Shown: one piece after another, positions 23,063-34,134 of the stretch
Layout of the letters: every line of letters starts with the position of its first letter
Position numbering within the stretch: the stretch's first letter is position 1
Source: Dermanyssus gallinae
Lineage: Eukaryota > Arthropoda > Arachnida > Mesostigmata > Dermanyssidae
Reading direction: 5' to 3'
Length of the DNA: 64,000 bases
Assembly: GCA_003439945.1 (NCBI GenBank)
Contig: QVRM01002067.1
Location: 2,516,501-2,580,500 of the forward strand
Position numbers and translations under genes: made by a program
The notes under the pieces: model-generated
What the model saw: only the letters and a program-made list of their open reading frames with translations
What the model was told of the DNA's origin: nothing
Databases searched by the model: none

Positions 23063-23197
23063 CTTTGTTGTAGAGACAATAAAAAATATGATCAGACGTT
23101 TGTGCGCCATCATTGGCACACCCTTAGTTGTCGTCAAGTCGGCGACGCGTGACAGTTTCTGTGCAGCCATACAACCATCGAACAGCAAACAACTAAT

Positions 23198-23226
23198 TCA
23201 TGTTAGAACCGCGAGTTCTAACATGA
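23198..23226. repeat. Perfect 12-bp inverted repeat, 5-nt loop
   Basis: TCATGTTAGAAC at 23198-23209 pairs exactly with GTTCTAACATGA at 23215-23226 around CGCGA, 136 bp from the larger hairpin at 23015-23062. Confidence 0.85.
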
Positions 23227-23452
23227 CACTACACAGTACAACCGACCATGAATCGGTGAGACGAGTGGCTTATTGCTAGTAGTATTCTGCAGCTACAATT
23301 GATAATTTTGTTGGGTCAGAATGTTGTGTTTGTAGTCTGCGGAGGCTAGATACTAGATCAGCAGCGACAGGAGCAAAATCAGTGTTACTACCCAACAAGT
23401 GGGTCACGGCAGCTTACTCAAGGTCGAGTCCAATCTAGGATCGGCTACTTAC

Positions 23453-23668
23453 AATGCTAGGATACGGGTAGCTAACGGGACTACAAACGGCGTTCATTTT
23501 GACGGCGATTCGCCTCTGCCAAGGCTCTTGCAAGGGTCTTCGGGAGAACTCTTCAGCCCGCCGTTCCTCTTCCTCTTCCGAGGTGATCTGCACAATGAGG
23601 GCTTCAACGTCCACCCCGTTGGTGGCGTCCATGCCTTCACTGTCATCGGCGCGAACCACCGTCACCAT
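23453..23668 (-). CDS. Orphan first coding exon, acidic/Arg-rich N-terminus
   Basis: An ATG at 23668 in fair context (cacgATGg), with an in-frame TGA 36 nt upstream, opens a 72-codon reading frame. The frame ends in phase 0 at AGCATT then GTAAGT, a consensus donor. It reads MVTVVRADDSEGMDATNGVD, then ALIVQITSEEEEERRAEEF, a probable charged helix, and SRRPLQEPWQRRIAVKMNAV. The protein is not recognised. It lies on the same strand as the DAPK1-like gene, 10.6 kb upstream of its first recognised exon, and its phase would allow direct joining to exon 12730-12843. That link is only inference. Confidence 0.5.
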
Positions 23669-24583
23669 CGTGTGCTTCAGCGGGTCCGAAAGCGAAAAGA
23701 GTCAAGCGGGTATCGTGCTTTCGCAGCGTACCATCTCCACCAGCTTTTCAACGAGGCCGCATGCTCATGCAACATTGGATCGAGTCACAGCTGCCGTAGC
23801 GCTACTATATGCTTTCATTGATTCCGCACACACGCGCACAAGTAACATGAAGACACAGGCGGCACGGCCGCATACTACCAGCCATCCAAACGAGAACACA
23901 CGTCGGCAGACGTATGCAAAGCAATTCCACAGATAGAAAAAAAATTCACTGAAGTCAACACGAACAAAATCACACAGGCTTTATGCTACATGGTTAAGGA
24001 TTTCTGTAGCTGCTGCCACTGATGAGTGAGGTGTAAACCTGATGCACGAAACGGAGAAGGCCAACGACAGATAGATTCATAGATAGAACGGTCGGTTGCT
24101 AGGCCGGTAACACACACACAGACAGCCAATCAACTCGAGTTGTCGTCACCTAATTAGTCAATGAGAGAGTCAAAGAGAGAGGAAAAAACGAACCCTCTCA
24201 GGTACTGGAATCAGCGACGTTGGCACGATCTACGACTTGTTTTCTGTTTAGCGAACGACAGTCGAGCAAACCGCGGCTTCCCGATAGCAGAGCCCACCGC
24301 CAACGATGGAAAACCAGCGCCGATTCGTCGTCATCGTCGTGTTCGTTGGTTTCGTTATTGTTGGTGTCGTTCACAACTAGACTAGCTGTTACTGTACAGC
24401 AGGGACTGTTCCGTGCAGTTCTGTATGCAACCGAGATACAGACCAGACGATGCTGTTGATAATAATGATGGCAGCGGCGGTGGGTGGGGTCATACCAGTC
24501 ATCCATGAATCAAGTATTGGCTGACTGTCTTACTTGGTTCAGTCGTGTCCTCGCCATGGTCGGCACCGTCAACAGCAGCAGCG

Positions 24584-24626
24584 ACGACGACGACGACGAC
24601 GACGACAACGACGACGACTTCGACGA
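24584..24626. repeat. (GAC)n trinucleotide repeat
   Basis: Near-perfect GAC repeat with one AAC interruption, in the G+C-richer block. Confidence 0.9.
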
Positions 24627-25420
24627 GGCCAATCACTCACGCCAGGCGGCGCCCGTGGCAGCGGAGGCGACGACGAGGAGAAGGGGGCTGGTTGTGCTGC
24701 TGTTGCTGTAACTGCCGCGGTGGTGGCAGTGGCAGTGGAGACAACGGCATCATCATCATCACCACCACCATAACCACCATCGTCGTCGTCATCATCGTCG
24801 TCGTTAGGAACTACAGCTTGAGCTACCATCATTGCCGGTTCTACTTGACACAACCATCACTAGACTAGATCTTCTAGAATCTAGAAAATCGTCGCTCGAG
24901 AGCTGGCTGACCGAGATCACTACTTTGTTGCTGTCAATACTGCTTCGGATGGCGGAGTGTCCAACCATCAAGAATCGTCACAATCATCCTCTGCAGCAGC
25001 AGCAGCGACAGAAGCAGCATTACAGTGACCGGCACTAAGATCACAAATGCATTGACACAACACGTTGCTTGTGCTCTTGTTGTTGTTGTTATTGTTGAGC
25101 TGCTCTTTGAAGCCGATGCTTGTTGCTCGTATTGCTGTTGTTGTTGATGTTGTTGTTGCTGTTGATGATGATGATGTTGTTGTTGTTGCAATTATTGGAG
25201 AGACCGAAGCCGGGACTGTGCTACTGGAGAGGGAGACAGAGAGAGAGAGAGTCAATATGAAGAAGCACTCACCGTGCTGAGGAACAATCTATGCTAAGCG
25301 GCTCAGTCGGATCCTTCCTCCTTGACAGCGCTCGCTGTCCAAGGCAGGCCGCTTGAATGGTGTTCTTACAAAAACACCCACACGTGACTGACAGATGGAA
25401 GCTTTGCTTACTATGTGCTG

Positions 25421-25422
<2 letters not shown>

Positions 25423-25507
<85 letters not shown>
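25423..25507. repeat. (TA)n microsatellite
   Basis: About 85 bp of TA repeats, interrupted once by CA near 25465. Confidence 0.95.
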
Positions 25508-25510
<3 letters not shown>

Positions 25511-27247
25511 CCACACCTTTCTACCAATAACATACTATTACCACTAAACACCCACACGCACAGAGACGAGATAAGGAGGAGCGACGAACGTAGCGTAGCG
25601 CAAGCTGCGTCGACGAACAACTGCCGCAATGTGTTCGTTGCGCAGGCAGACGCAAAACAAAACAAGAAGAAGGTAGAAGTTGGTTTGGTAGCAGCGACGT
25701 TGGTGGTGAGCGTGATCGTAATGGTGATGGTGGTGATGGTGCTGGTGTTGGGAGAGCAGTGACAGTCGTCAAGGTTAGGCGGATCGGCTGCGAGCAGTGC
25801 TAACACAAACAGTGCTAGGCTGTTCCGGGTGCGATGGGTGCGTGCGTATTCAACGCGGGTCGTCCACGTTAGAGCTGCCATTCCTTTCCATTGTAGTCGT
25901 TGGCTGGCGCTCGACGAGACGAGAAAAAGGCGCTAGAACAACAAACACGACAAGCTCGCTTTGGTCTGCCGGCGGCCGCATCGACACCCGACAATCGAGG
26001 CCCGAACCGCTCAAAGATCGATCATTCCCTGAAGTGTCGAGCCGCTAGCGTGGCTGTGGCTCATCATAGCTCACACATGACAGCGAATTTCCACCGGTTC
26101 ACGTGAAGCAACCGACAGCCATCGTGCCGGCTTGTAAACAGCAGTTTTGTCGACAGCAGTTGTCGGCGGCACAACTGCTGTTTACTGGAGCAAGCGGAAT
26201 TGCCAGAGGCCTTTCAACGACACAGCAGCAGCAGCTCTACGCGGCTGATGTTTGTACGAACGCGTCGTTCAATTGGCTGACATATTGCACTACACATTCG
26301 CTCTTGGCTGGTGATGCAGCTGGTGGTGGTGCTGCTGGTGGTGCTGCCGGTGCTGCTGCATCGCCAAGCCTCTCTTCAGAGCAATTCCCTCGTCACTTAA
26401 AGTTTGCTAGTGGCAACGAGGTCTGTTCTAAAAGTCTACGAGAAGTCTACGAGTCGATAATAATCTTTAGATTAGTGTGATCGTGATTAGTGCCATGCAT
26501 ATATATTTACATATATATACATGGGTAACGGTGGTGCGGCCTGCCTTCTGCGTGTTGCTAGTGGCCTGTTACCTAAATCGGTCGGCCTAACTAATCGATT
26601 GATTGATTGATTGATTGATAGGTTGGCTGATTGTCTGTCTGTCTGACTAACTGACCGACCTCTTCGCCTGAACACTGCCATTGGAGGATGGCAACTGACA
26701 GCCAACAACGAACAACGGTCAGCTGTCGTTGTTGGCCATCGATTGGTCCAGTGCCAGTTGTCTGTCGTCTGGCGCACCAGCACCAACACCAACACCAGCA
26801 ATATTACCACCATTACAACCACCACCACTACTACCGTAACTCGCCGTTGATTCGGCAATTCCGGCTCCAGCTGCAGCCGGTGGTGGTGGTGGTGATGGTG
26901 GTGGTGGTGGAGTTGTTGGTGAGTCAATCGCTTTCTTCTTCCCGCTTGCCCGCCTACCTGCTGATCGTGCTCATTCGGTCCCTTGCTCCCTACCGCTGCT
27001 GCTGCTGCTTCTGCTGCTGGCATCACCACTCGCTGCCAATGCAGAATCTGGCCATCTACGCAACAGCAGCAGCAGCAGTAGCACAAGCAGAAGTAGCAAC
27101 ACACACCATCAGTGGGAAGGATGAGGGAAAAGAGGGAGAAGACGGGGGAAGACAGGGGGCGGGGGGCGTGCAAGGAGCAGACAAATGACGACGAAAAGCA
27201 ACAGCAACAACAGTCAACACTACTGACACTGCGATCGCGGCAGCTGG

Positions 27248-27248
<1 letters not shown>

Positions 27249-27288
<40 letters not shown>

Positions 27289-27291
27289 CGA
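27249..27291. repeat. (CAA)n trinucleotide repeat
   Basis: Fourteen consecutive CAA/AAC units in the trinucleotide-rich block; poly-Gln, poly-Asn or poly-Thr on plus, poly-Val, poly-Leu or poly-Cys on minus depending on frame. Confidence 0.9.
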
Positions 27292-27570
27292 ACGCTGAAG
27301 TTAACGCCTGCCTGGCCGAGTGACTGTGTAAGAGAACGTGTGAAAAAGCGAGAGAGAGAAAGCATGTGTCTATGTGTATGCATATAAAGAAGAGTCTACT
27401 TGTCGATGAGTCAGTCGATCTGTTCATTAGGCTGACTCATTGGAAGCTCTTCGCATTATGCCACCCCTGGTGCCACCCGTCACCTCTCTTCCCCCCACAC
27501 CTTCTCTGTTTGGTCCGGTTGCTCCAGTTTCTTGTTCTTGCTAATGTTGCTGCTGCCGCGAGGAGCAGCG

Positions 27571-27571
27571 A

Positions 27572-27655
<84 letters not shown>

Positions 27656-27656
27656 G
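27571..27656. repeat. (AAT)n joined to (ATT)n, palindromic array
   Basis: About ten AAT units turn directly into about eighteen ATT units. The junction is self-complementary and the whole array can fold into a hairpin with no loop. Confidence 0.9.
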
Positions 27657-28649
27657 AGTTATCGGAGATGAACAACTTTTTGTTGCAATTTAAAATGTTG
27701 TCGCACGTGTAATAACCAATTTTGTTATTATCATGATTGTTCCTGTTGTATACAATACGACGATCTGTAATGACAACGCTGTTACCAGTGTAATGGTTGT
27801 CATTATGTACGAAAAAGCGGCAATTCCTGTTCTAGCAACAACGAAAGCCCTGTGTTGCCACAATAAGCGGAAACCTCCGCCCCTTCCTTCTCGCTGTCGG
27901 ATGTCCCGTCAGATGCGAATAAATAAAGTGAACACTTTTGTGGTCACCACCCTGCTTACGACGACTACAACAAATTCTACTTCTACATCGACCACTGTCA
28001 CATCACTCACACGAAGCTCACTCGACGCCAGGAGGCTCGATGCACTTGGACTGACTGAACAAAGCACAAACGAAACAATTTCGTCTTTCATTCAAAAAAG
28101 GGATATCACGTTATGGCTGCTGGGGTCATGGTGAGCTTGACCTAGCAGAATACCAAGATGGTTTCCGTTTATTGCCGGTTAGACTAAATTGATAAAAAAG
28201 TATGTTTATTGAAATTAAAGGGAAATGGGGGCTGTAAAATTAACTTAGCAACTATGTTACAATACGTTCTAGGGGTACATGTCGTAGTCACAGGGGACCG
28301 ATCACTTGTATCGTTTAATGGATCAATTTGGCCACAGGGCAAAAACGTGCTTCCTGTTTTGGGCGCGCCATGGCTTGGGAAATACCGAAAGAAGGCTCTT
28401 TAGGCCACTTGATCGAGTATCGGACAAAAAGTGGTAGGCAAGAGCTGAAACCGATGTTTTGACCCATGGAAGATCAAGAACCGCAATAGGATGCACAGCG
28501 GTTACATCAATTCATGAGTGAGGTGCTTCAAAGGTTTTTTTTAATCTATCAGTTATGTTAACATATGTTCTAGACAGGCAAACCCAGATACTTTTCCGGC
28601 AGGTAAGCATCACGTGCGGGATAAGACGACACAGACCCTGAAGTAGTTA

Positions 28650-29510
28650 AGACAACACAAAAGCTCCGTTCATGGATCTAAAAAAATATCTGACGATGCT
28701 GAAGATATACAGCAAGCACAATGATTTAACGATTAACGAATGATTTAACAATTTACGTATCGAAGACAAAGGCTATCAAGTTCAAATCCAGGAGACCCCT
28801 GAAGAGAAGTTCTAGGCTTAACTTGGGTGGTGCTTCTGTAGAATTTGTCTCGGAGTTTATCTATCCGGGTGTTAAGCTAACGCCAAGCGGCACATCTTTC
28901 TTCGCCCACATATCTCAGCGATTTAATAGCAGCATTCTCGCCATGACTTAAACCCCCGACTTCACAGAAGCTCTCAGTAAAAACAGCTCTAATACCGTTC
29001 AATCTGAAAGTCGTCTCGGTGGCATCATATGGTATCACATTAATCTGGGAACACCTATCCACTCAGCAGCTTAGTACTCTCGGCACGGCGAAGGCAACTT
29101 TCTTAGGAGAGTTTTAGACCTCCCTAAAAACGCACAAGACGGGCTAACTTATGGTCTGTCGAGGACGACGCCGTTCATCGAGGATCTGGTAAACCGCTTT
29201 TAACTTCTGACTACCGCGTCACTGCGAGAATTCCATATGCACTTTGAGCGGAAGATGAGAGAAGTGCCAGAAGTGTCATACAAAACACCGGCAACGTTCA
29301 ATAATACAAGGATAGAACCACTCTTCGAGCAGCGTAACGTTCTCACCCATTTCTCCGTCTATGGGTTCCATCACAAACTGTGCCATCGCACTGGGTTCCA
29401 TCACCCTTCCAATGAGTGTCGCTGCACATTTTGCGTCCATATCTGCACCAAATATCATTATGAAACATGCCGGTCAGCGCCAGTTATCTGGGCGTTAGGT
29501 CGGTAACATT
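28650..29510 (+). mobile_element. LINE 3' half: RT C-terminus with Cys/His tail, broken
   Basis: Forward-strand fragments in element order are TKAIKFKSRRPLKRSSRLNL, VEFVSEFIYPGVKLTPSGTS, HISQRFNSSI, FLRRVLDLPKNAQDGLT, GLSRTTPFIEDLVNRF and LTTASLREFHMHFERKMREV. The end has a Cys/His cluster, CRCTFC followed by CTKYHYETC. This is the C-terminal part of a non-LTR retrotransposon pol protein, 5' truncated, with at least two frameshifts. It differs from the R1, R2-group and Jockey elements elsewhere in the window. Confidence 0.6.
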
Positions 29511-29529
29511 TTCCGGAGATGCATATAGA

Positions 29530-30901
29530 AACATATTCTATGTATGTCCAAGATAAACAGAAACAAATGCCGTTTCCGAGACTTAATGAACGCGTAGAAT
29601 GTAATGTAGTTAACAATACCGAAAGGTGATGTAATAAAAAATAATATAATAAAAGCTCCTTCCGAAGAAAATAAGCCGACGTTACTCCGGAAGACTGCGT
29701 TTATCTATAAAAAAAAGTGAGCGGTCGATGCATCAGATGTGTCAATAAAGAAGATGATACATTACCATCCTCCTTGAACAAGTTCTAGAAGGCCAGAAAC
29801 TTCTGGCCTTTAATAGTCTTCATTTAGATTTTCTATGCTACAATGCATGAGACGCTATTGAGCAGGTCAGTAACAAGACCTTACACGCTATTTACAAATT
29901 TAGGAACAAGCCACCACTTCAAAGTCGCGCGCTCGCGCTTTAAGGCCAAATTGAGACAGTCATAAGAATCGATCAAAATTGAATTACATAACCGGACTCA
30001 GGAAGCTTCCCTCCAGGGACACGTGTTGTAAAAAATAATTTTTGAGTTAAATAAACAAAGGCAACGATAGCGATTTTTGGCGGATTTATTGCTCGCGCTT
30101 AATTTATTTTATGAGCAGTGTTCTACGTAGTGGAAGCTTTATTGATATGGGTCAGTTAACGATCAAGATCAATCTGCGACTGACTTAGACGGCGTTTCTT
30201 AAGTGTTTCGAAAATTGGATTGGGCTGAACAGGCAAACAATAGACTTGGCAAATATATGCAACGTTGTCACCCATTGGATATAAGGATATAATACTATAT
30301 GGGAAAGTATTATAATGTATGACTTGTGTATCTTCCGGTCCAGAGGAGCACTCGCTAGCACTTACCGTCCGCTGCTTAACAGGGTCCCAATCGCTTTGTA
30401 CAGTGATATAATTTTAACCCAGACTTTCTTTCATTGTCCCTAAACTAGTCCACCAACAGCATAGCGTTATCACAATATTTAAATAAATATTCTTTCCTAT
30501 ATATTCCTTTAACTGTAATACGTCGAATACTATTACAAAGACCGTCTAAAGCTGACTACACCATAGTCTATGGAAAGTTTTGGCAATGCATTATAATAAT
30601 AATGCAACAATAATGCATCGCTGGCATCTGTCAGCAACTAGTGTGGGACTTACAAGCCCACTAAATCCATATTCCTCCCCACCTCCCCCAGGCTCGGAAT
30701 CGCGTGGCATTTCTTGGTTTACATGGCGCCATCTGGCGGTAGGAAAATGAATCGCTTTGGACTACCAATTCCAATCCGCAACACCAGGTGGCGTTCATGG
30801 TCAGCAGAAAATTCAACTCGTTTTAATACTTTACTAGATAAATTATTGTGTTAAGATTTGCAAACGGATCTGCGGAATCATAGAGATCATTGAAATTAAC
30901 G

Positions 30902-30946
<45 letters not shown>

Positions 30947-32140
30947 AATATCTCTACGATTGATGATGATAATATATATCAGCAAAATATTGTTAATTAA
31001 AATCTTACAATATCACACTATACTTATGTGTGTAATGTAACACTGACAAGAGCTATGACTAATAAATATTTATATCACTCATATCCTTCTTAAGGGAGGC
31101 AGAGTTGGGTTTAAGTTGATATACATGAAAAACATACTGCTATGGTATTTCTGTATTCTCTGGCGTAACATCGACTAAAGAAAATTGAAATCAAATTGCG
31201 TGTGGTGTATACAAAAATGATTCGTAGTACGAAAGATGCTTTAGAATCTTAAAATACCTTCTGCGGCACATTAAGATGGCGGTCTGTTTAATTGTGATAC
31301 CTAATACTCTACAGAGCGGCGGGTTTATTAGGTTTATTAGAAATGCAAAATATTGTGAGTCACGTAAAATGATATGCAAGCTCAGACGTTTGTAGGAAAG
31401 CAACTACAATACGAAAATAAAGTAAATATATAAATAAAAGAACACGAACGAGCATAACAGGCGCAGAAACTAAACCAGAAGAAAATAGACCGAGCAATTA
31501 CTAGCAAAATAGAGGACTCTTTATGAACTTAATATGGAGTATAGGCAAAGTAATGGCGAGTGATGCTAGATACATGCAGAGGGCTTCAATAAAATTGTCT
31601 TTGGTAAGTTGGTCGCGCACCAGAAGTTTAGACTGATGACTCACTGTTAGAAATGTCGGCCGAATGATCAGTGTCGTAGCTACCGTTTACTACCAATTTC
31701 TTAAAAATATGCGAAAATAACAGCAGCGTTTTTGCAGGGCATATTCTGATTAGAACGCAGAATTATTTCAAAGTCTTCAATTTTTATTTGAGAAGTTATG
31801 GGAACAAGATTTTTACAACACTAAGAATAAAAGTTTTTGCTTGTGGCTATTAAGGGAATATGAAAAGTTAATAAGGTAAAATCTTAAAATAATAATAATA
31901 AAGGCCTTCATAGAGTTATCGGTGCTCAATGTATCACCATACATTTCGTGAGGCAGTTCTCCATGCAGAAGAGGTTTAGTTAACTAAATGTGGGCTTCTA
32001 TGCCCAGGAAGTACAAACATGAGAAATAAATATATAAAGTGTAGGGAACGTATATCAGCAATAATTAAAATTGCCATGATTTGGAAAGGAAAGTTACGAG
32101 CAATAGCACCATAGTATGTTATGTGTTTGTCTTGACCTTA
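29530..32140. other. No gene recognised; AT-rich
   Basis: A+T-rich sequence with no conserved exon. Notable only for a 10-bp perfect hairpin with a 2-nt loop (AAGGCCAGAA at 29789-29798, TTCTGGCCTT at 29801-29810) and a (TA)n array at 30904-30944. Confidence 0.5.
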
Positions 32141-32149
32141 ACACTTTTG

Positions 32150-33330
32150 GGCACCTCAGTCTCGTTGGAACGACGTCATCCGGCTTAACCAATAATCTAG
32201 AAGGTTCTATCATCAATCGTGCCGAGCCTCGCAGTAACTGTACCACCCACGTAGCCAAGAAGTAGGATCGCAGTAAGAACAGCCTACGATGGACCCCAGT
32301 TATTTCAAGCGACTTGACGAGATCTTCAACTTGCTAATTCATCTAGCTACTCGGCGATTTATACTCTCAGGTAGTAGTAGTAGAACTCCCAAAAACTGAA
32401 GCTCTCGCCAGTGGTCGTTGAGGACACTGGTAGTATGTCGCGTATTGAAAAATGGGGCTCGGACTAATTTTTCTCGGATTAACTGGTGTTGAGTGTCAGT
32501 ACACGTTTGTCTGCAACCTTAAGCACCTTGCGGATATCCTCTACCACGAATGCGGGGTTACCTGCAAAGCCGTCACAATTCTAGTACCACATATTTGATG
32601 GGCTTTGTAGCGAATCGACAAGGTCTCTGATTTATAGTCAAAACAACGGCCTAAGTAGTATCCCTGTTGCAAAACTCCATGTTATGGAAGCAATGCAGTA
32701 ATCCACAGTGGAAATTAAATGGGATGGCTCTTTGTAAGCCAGGTCAGCGTAGTGGTATAGGCCCAAAGCCCGCTCGTTAAGTGCTTCTACGATATGATTT
32801 TAGCGAACACTGTCCAATGCATTATTAAGATCTACCATAACCATTATATTGTAAGAAATTGCAAGAGGGCGTGGACAGCTACCTCGGCGCCGTCTTTTGT
32901 TGCGAAGCCTAAGAAATGTGGCAGACCCCCACTGCTTCAGGAATGGAACTAATATAAGCCCTGACGCAGACTTTTCCGGCGTTTCAACAGAGGACCGAGG
33001 AACGTGCGGTGGGTCGTATGAAAATGTCTCTCCTCTCTAACAGAAACAATCTCACCCAAAGATTATGAGTGAGCGCGGACGTCGGTCGCCCTTTTCGAAG
33101 CAGGTCCGTCACTTTGTCCAGCACGACGGGGAGGATGTTGGCTCTGTTGTTAGGTGCGAGCAAATCCCGCCGTAATCTTGGGCGTATTCAATCTAGCCCT
33201 GCGGCCGAAGCCTGGGAGAACAGCTTAACAGCCAGGAAGATGTCTTCTTTAGAAGTCGATGACGTGTCAGGGATTGAGGCAGCAGGTTCTCCGGCGCGAA
33301 AAGGTACTTTGCCGGCATAGACTCAATTGG
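32150..33330 (-). mobile_element. R2-group LINE relic, copy 4 (minus)
   Basis: Reverse-strand segments match the 18.1-21.2 kb element. KVPFRAGEPAASIPDTSSTS, EDIFLAVKLFSQASAAGLD and IRPRLRRDLLAPNNRANILP align with its EEVLNAMKTFSRSSAAGLDF and IRPRLLQDLLSGALGSTAGR region, followed by weak RT remnants (IRDLVDSLQSPSNMWY) further down. Heavily broken by stops; older than the 18 kb copy. Confidence 0.65.
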
Positions 33331-33989
33331 GGACAGAGCTGTGCAGCGTGCACACTTTTATCGAAGGTCTAGTACGGGAAGGTTGAAAGGTTATAAAGCA
33401 CTACGCTCACAAAGACGACCGCAACATAAACTTCGTCTCCCAAAAACTGCACTAATGGATCCGCAAAGCAGATTGATGGAAGTCTGCTATGCAAAGAAAT
33501 GGCTCACTGCTTTTCAAAATTACTTGTAATGCATTTTTACCAATCATGTGGCGAAGAGTGAACTAATGATGAATAATCCTTACGTAAAACGCAGTTGACA
33601 AACTGTACAATGCATTCCATATGTAGAGCGGGTCAGATGGACCGAATGCCGTCTAAAGTTGACGGACCAGTCTGGATTGAGATTGCGCGTTTACCATCTG
33701 ACATTGTTATGGTATTATTTTTCTTAAACAGTGAGAGTGTCGGCAATAAAGACCACCACGTACCAGTGAGTGGTTTTGCCATATAGAAGTGCGTTGGGCA
33801 GACCCCTGCTGAACTTTGCTACGCTTCAATTTGGCTTCCTTGCATATGGTCGCATGGTTAGACAAAATATGTCAAAGTGATCATCGAGCTGCATATTCTG
33901 ATTTTTCCATTTACCCGAAGCTACGGGCTATACAGCAGATGCCGGGATAACCCGCAGCTTTGCGCACCCGCGTCCGCACTCCTTGGCGG

Positions 33990-34079
<90 letters not shown>

Positions 34080-34092
34080 ATATATATATATT
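33990..34092. repeat. (TA)n microsatellite at the 5' edge of the R1-like LINE
   Basis: About 100 bp of TA repeats with a few TTA interruptions. The truncated R1-like element begins about 40 bp after it. Confidence 0.95.
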
Positions 34093-34134
34093 TACGATAT
34101 TAATTTTATTTTAATTAACGAATTACGAGGGCAT

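Larger units (their letters stand above)
21180..23440. other. No gene recognised; several small hairpins
   Basis: A+T-rich sequence without convincing exons. A minus-strand open stretch at 22515-22889 (124 codons) lacks family motifs and splice context. Perfect short inverted repeats occur at 22278-22303, 23015-23062 and 23198-23226. Confidence 0.4.
23940..28140. promoter_or_regulatory. G+C-richer, trinucleotide-rich block, promoter/5' UTR-like
   Basis: The block is clearly richer in G+C and CpG than the flanks and full of CAG/CAA/GAC/GGT-type repeats. Long open frames on both strands here are repeat-encoded (poly-Cys, poly-His, poly-Asp, poly-Leu). No splice-bounded conserved exon was recognised apart from the one at 23453-23668 next to it. 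Composition and position suggest 5' UTR and promoter sequence of one or more genes, but no TATA box or start site can be fixed. Confidence 0.4.

Noticed and set aside
26487..27383. 298-codon minus-strand open frame with poly-Cys, poly-His and poly-Val runs
   Set aside because: The length comes from trinucleotide repeats lacking stops. No domain, no splice or start support, and the opposite strand is equally open.
27733..28134. 133-codon plus-strand open frame starting with ATG
   Set aside because: Thr/Ser repeat-derived composition and no recognisable domain or splice sites; kept within the trinucleotide-rich block entry.
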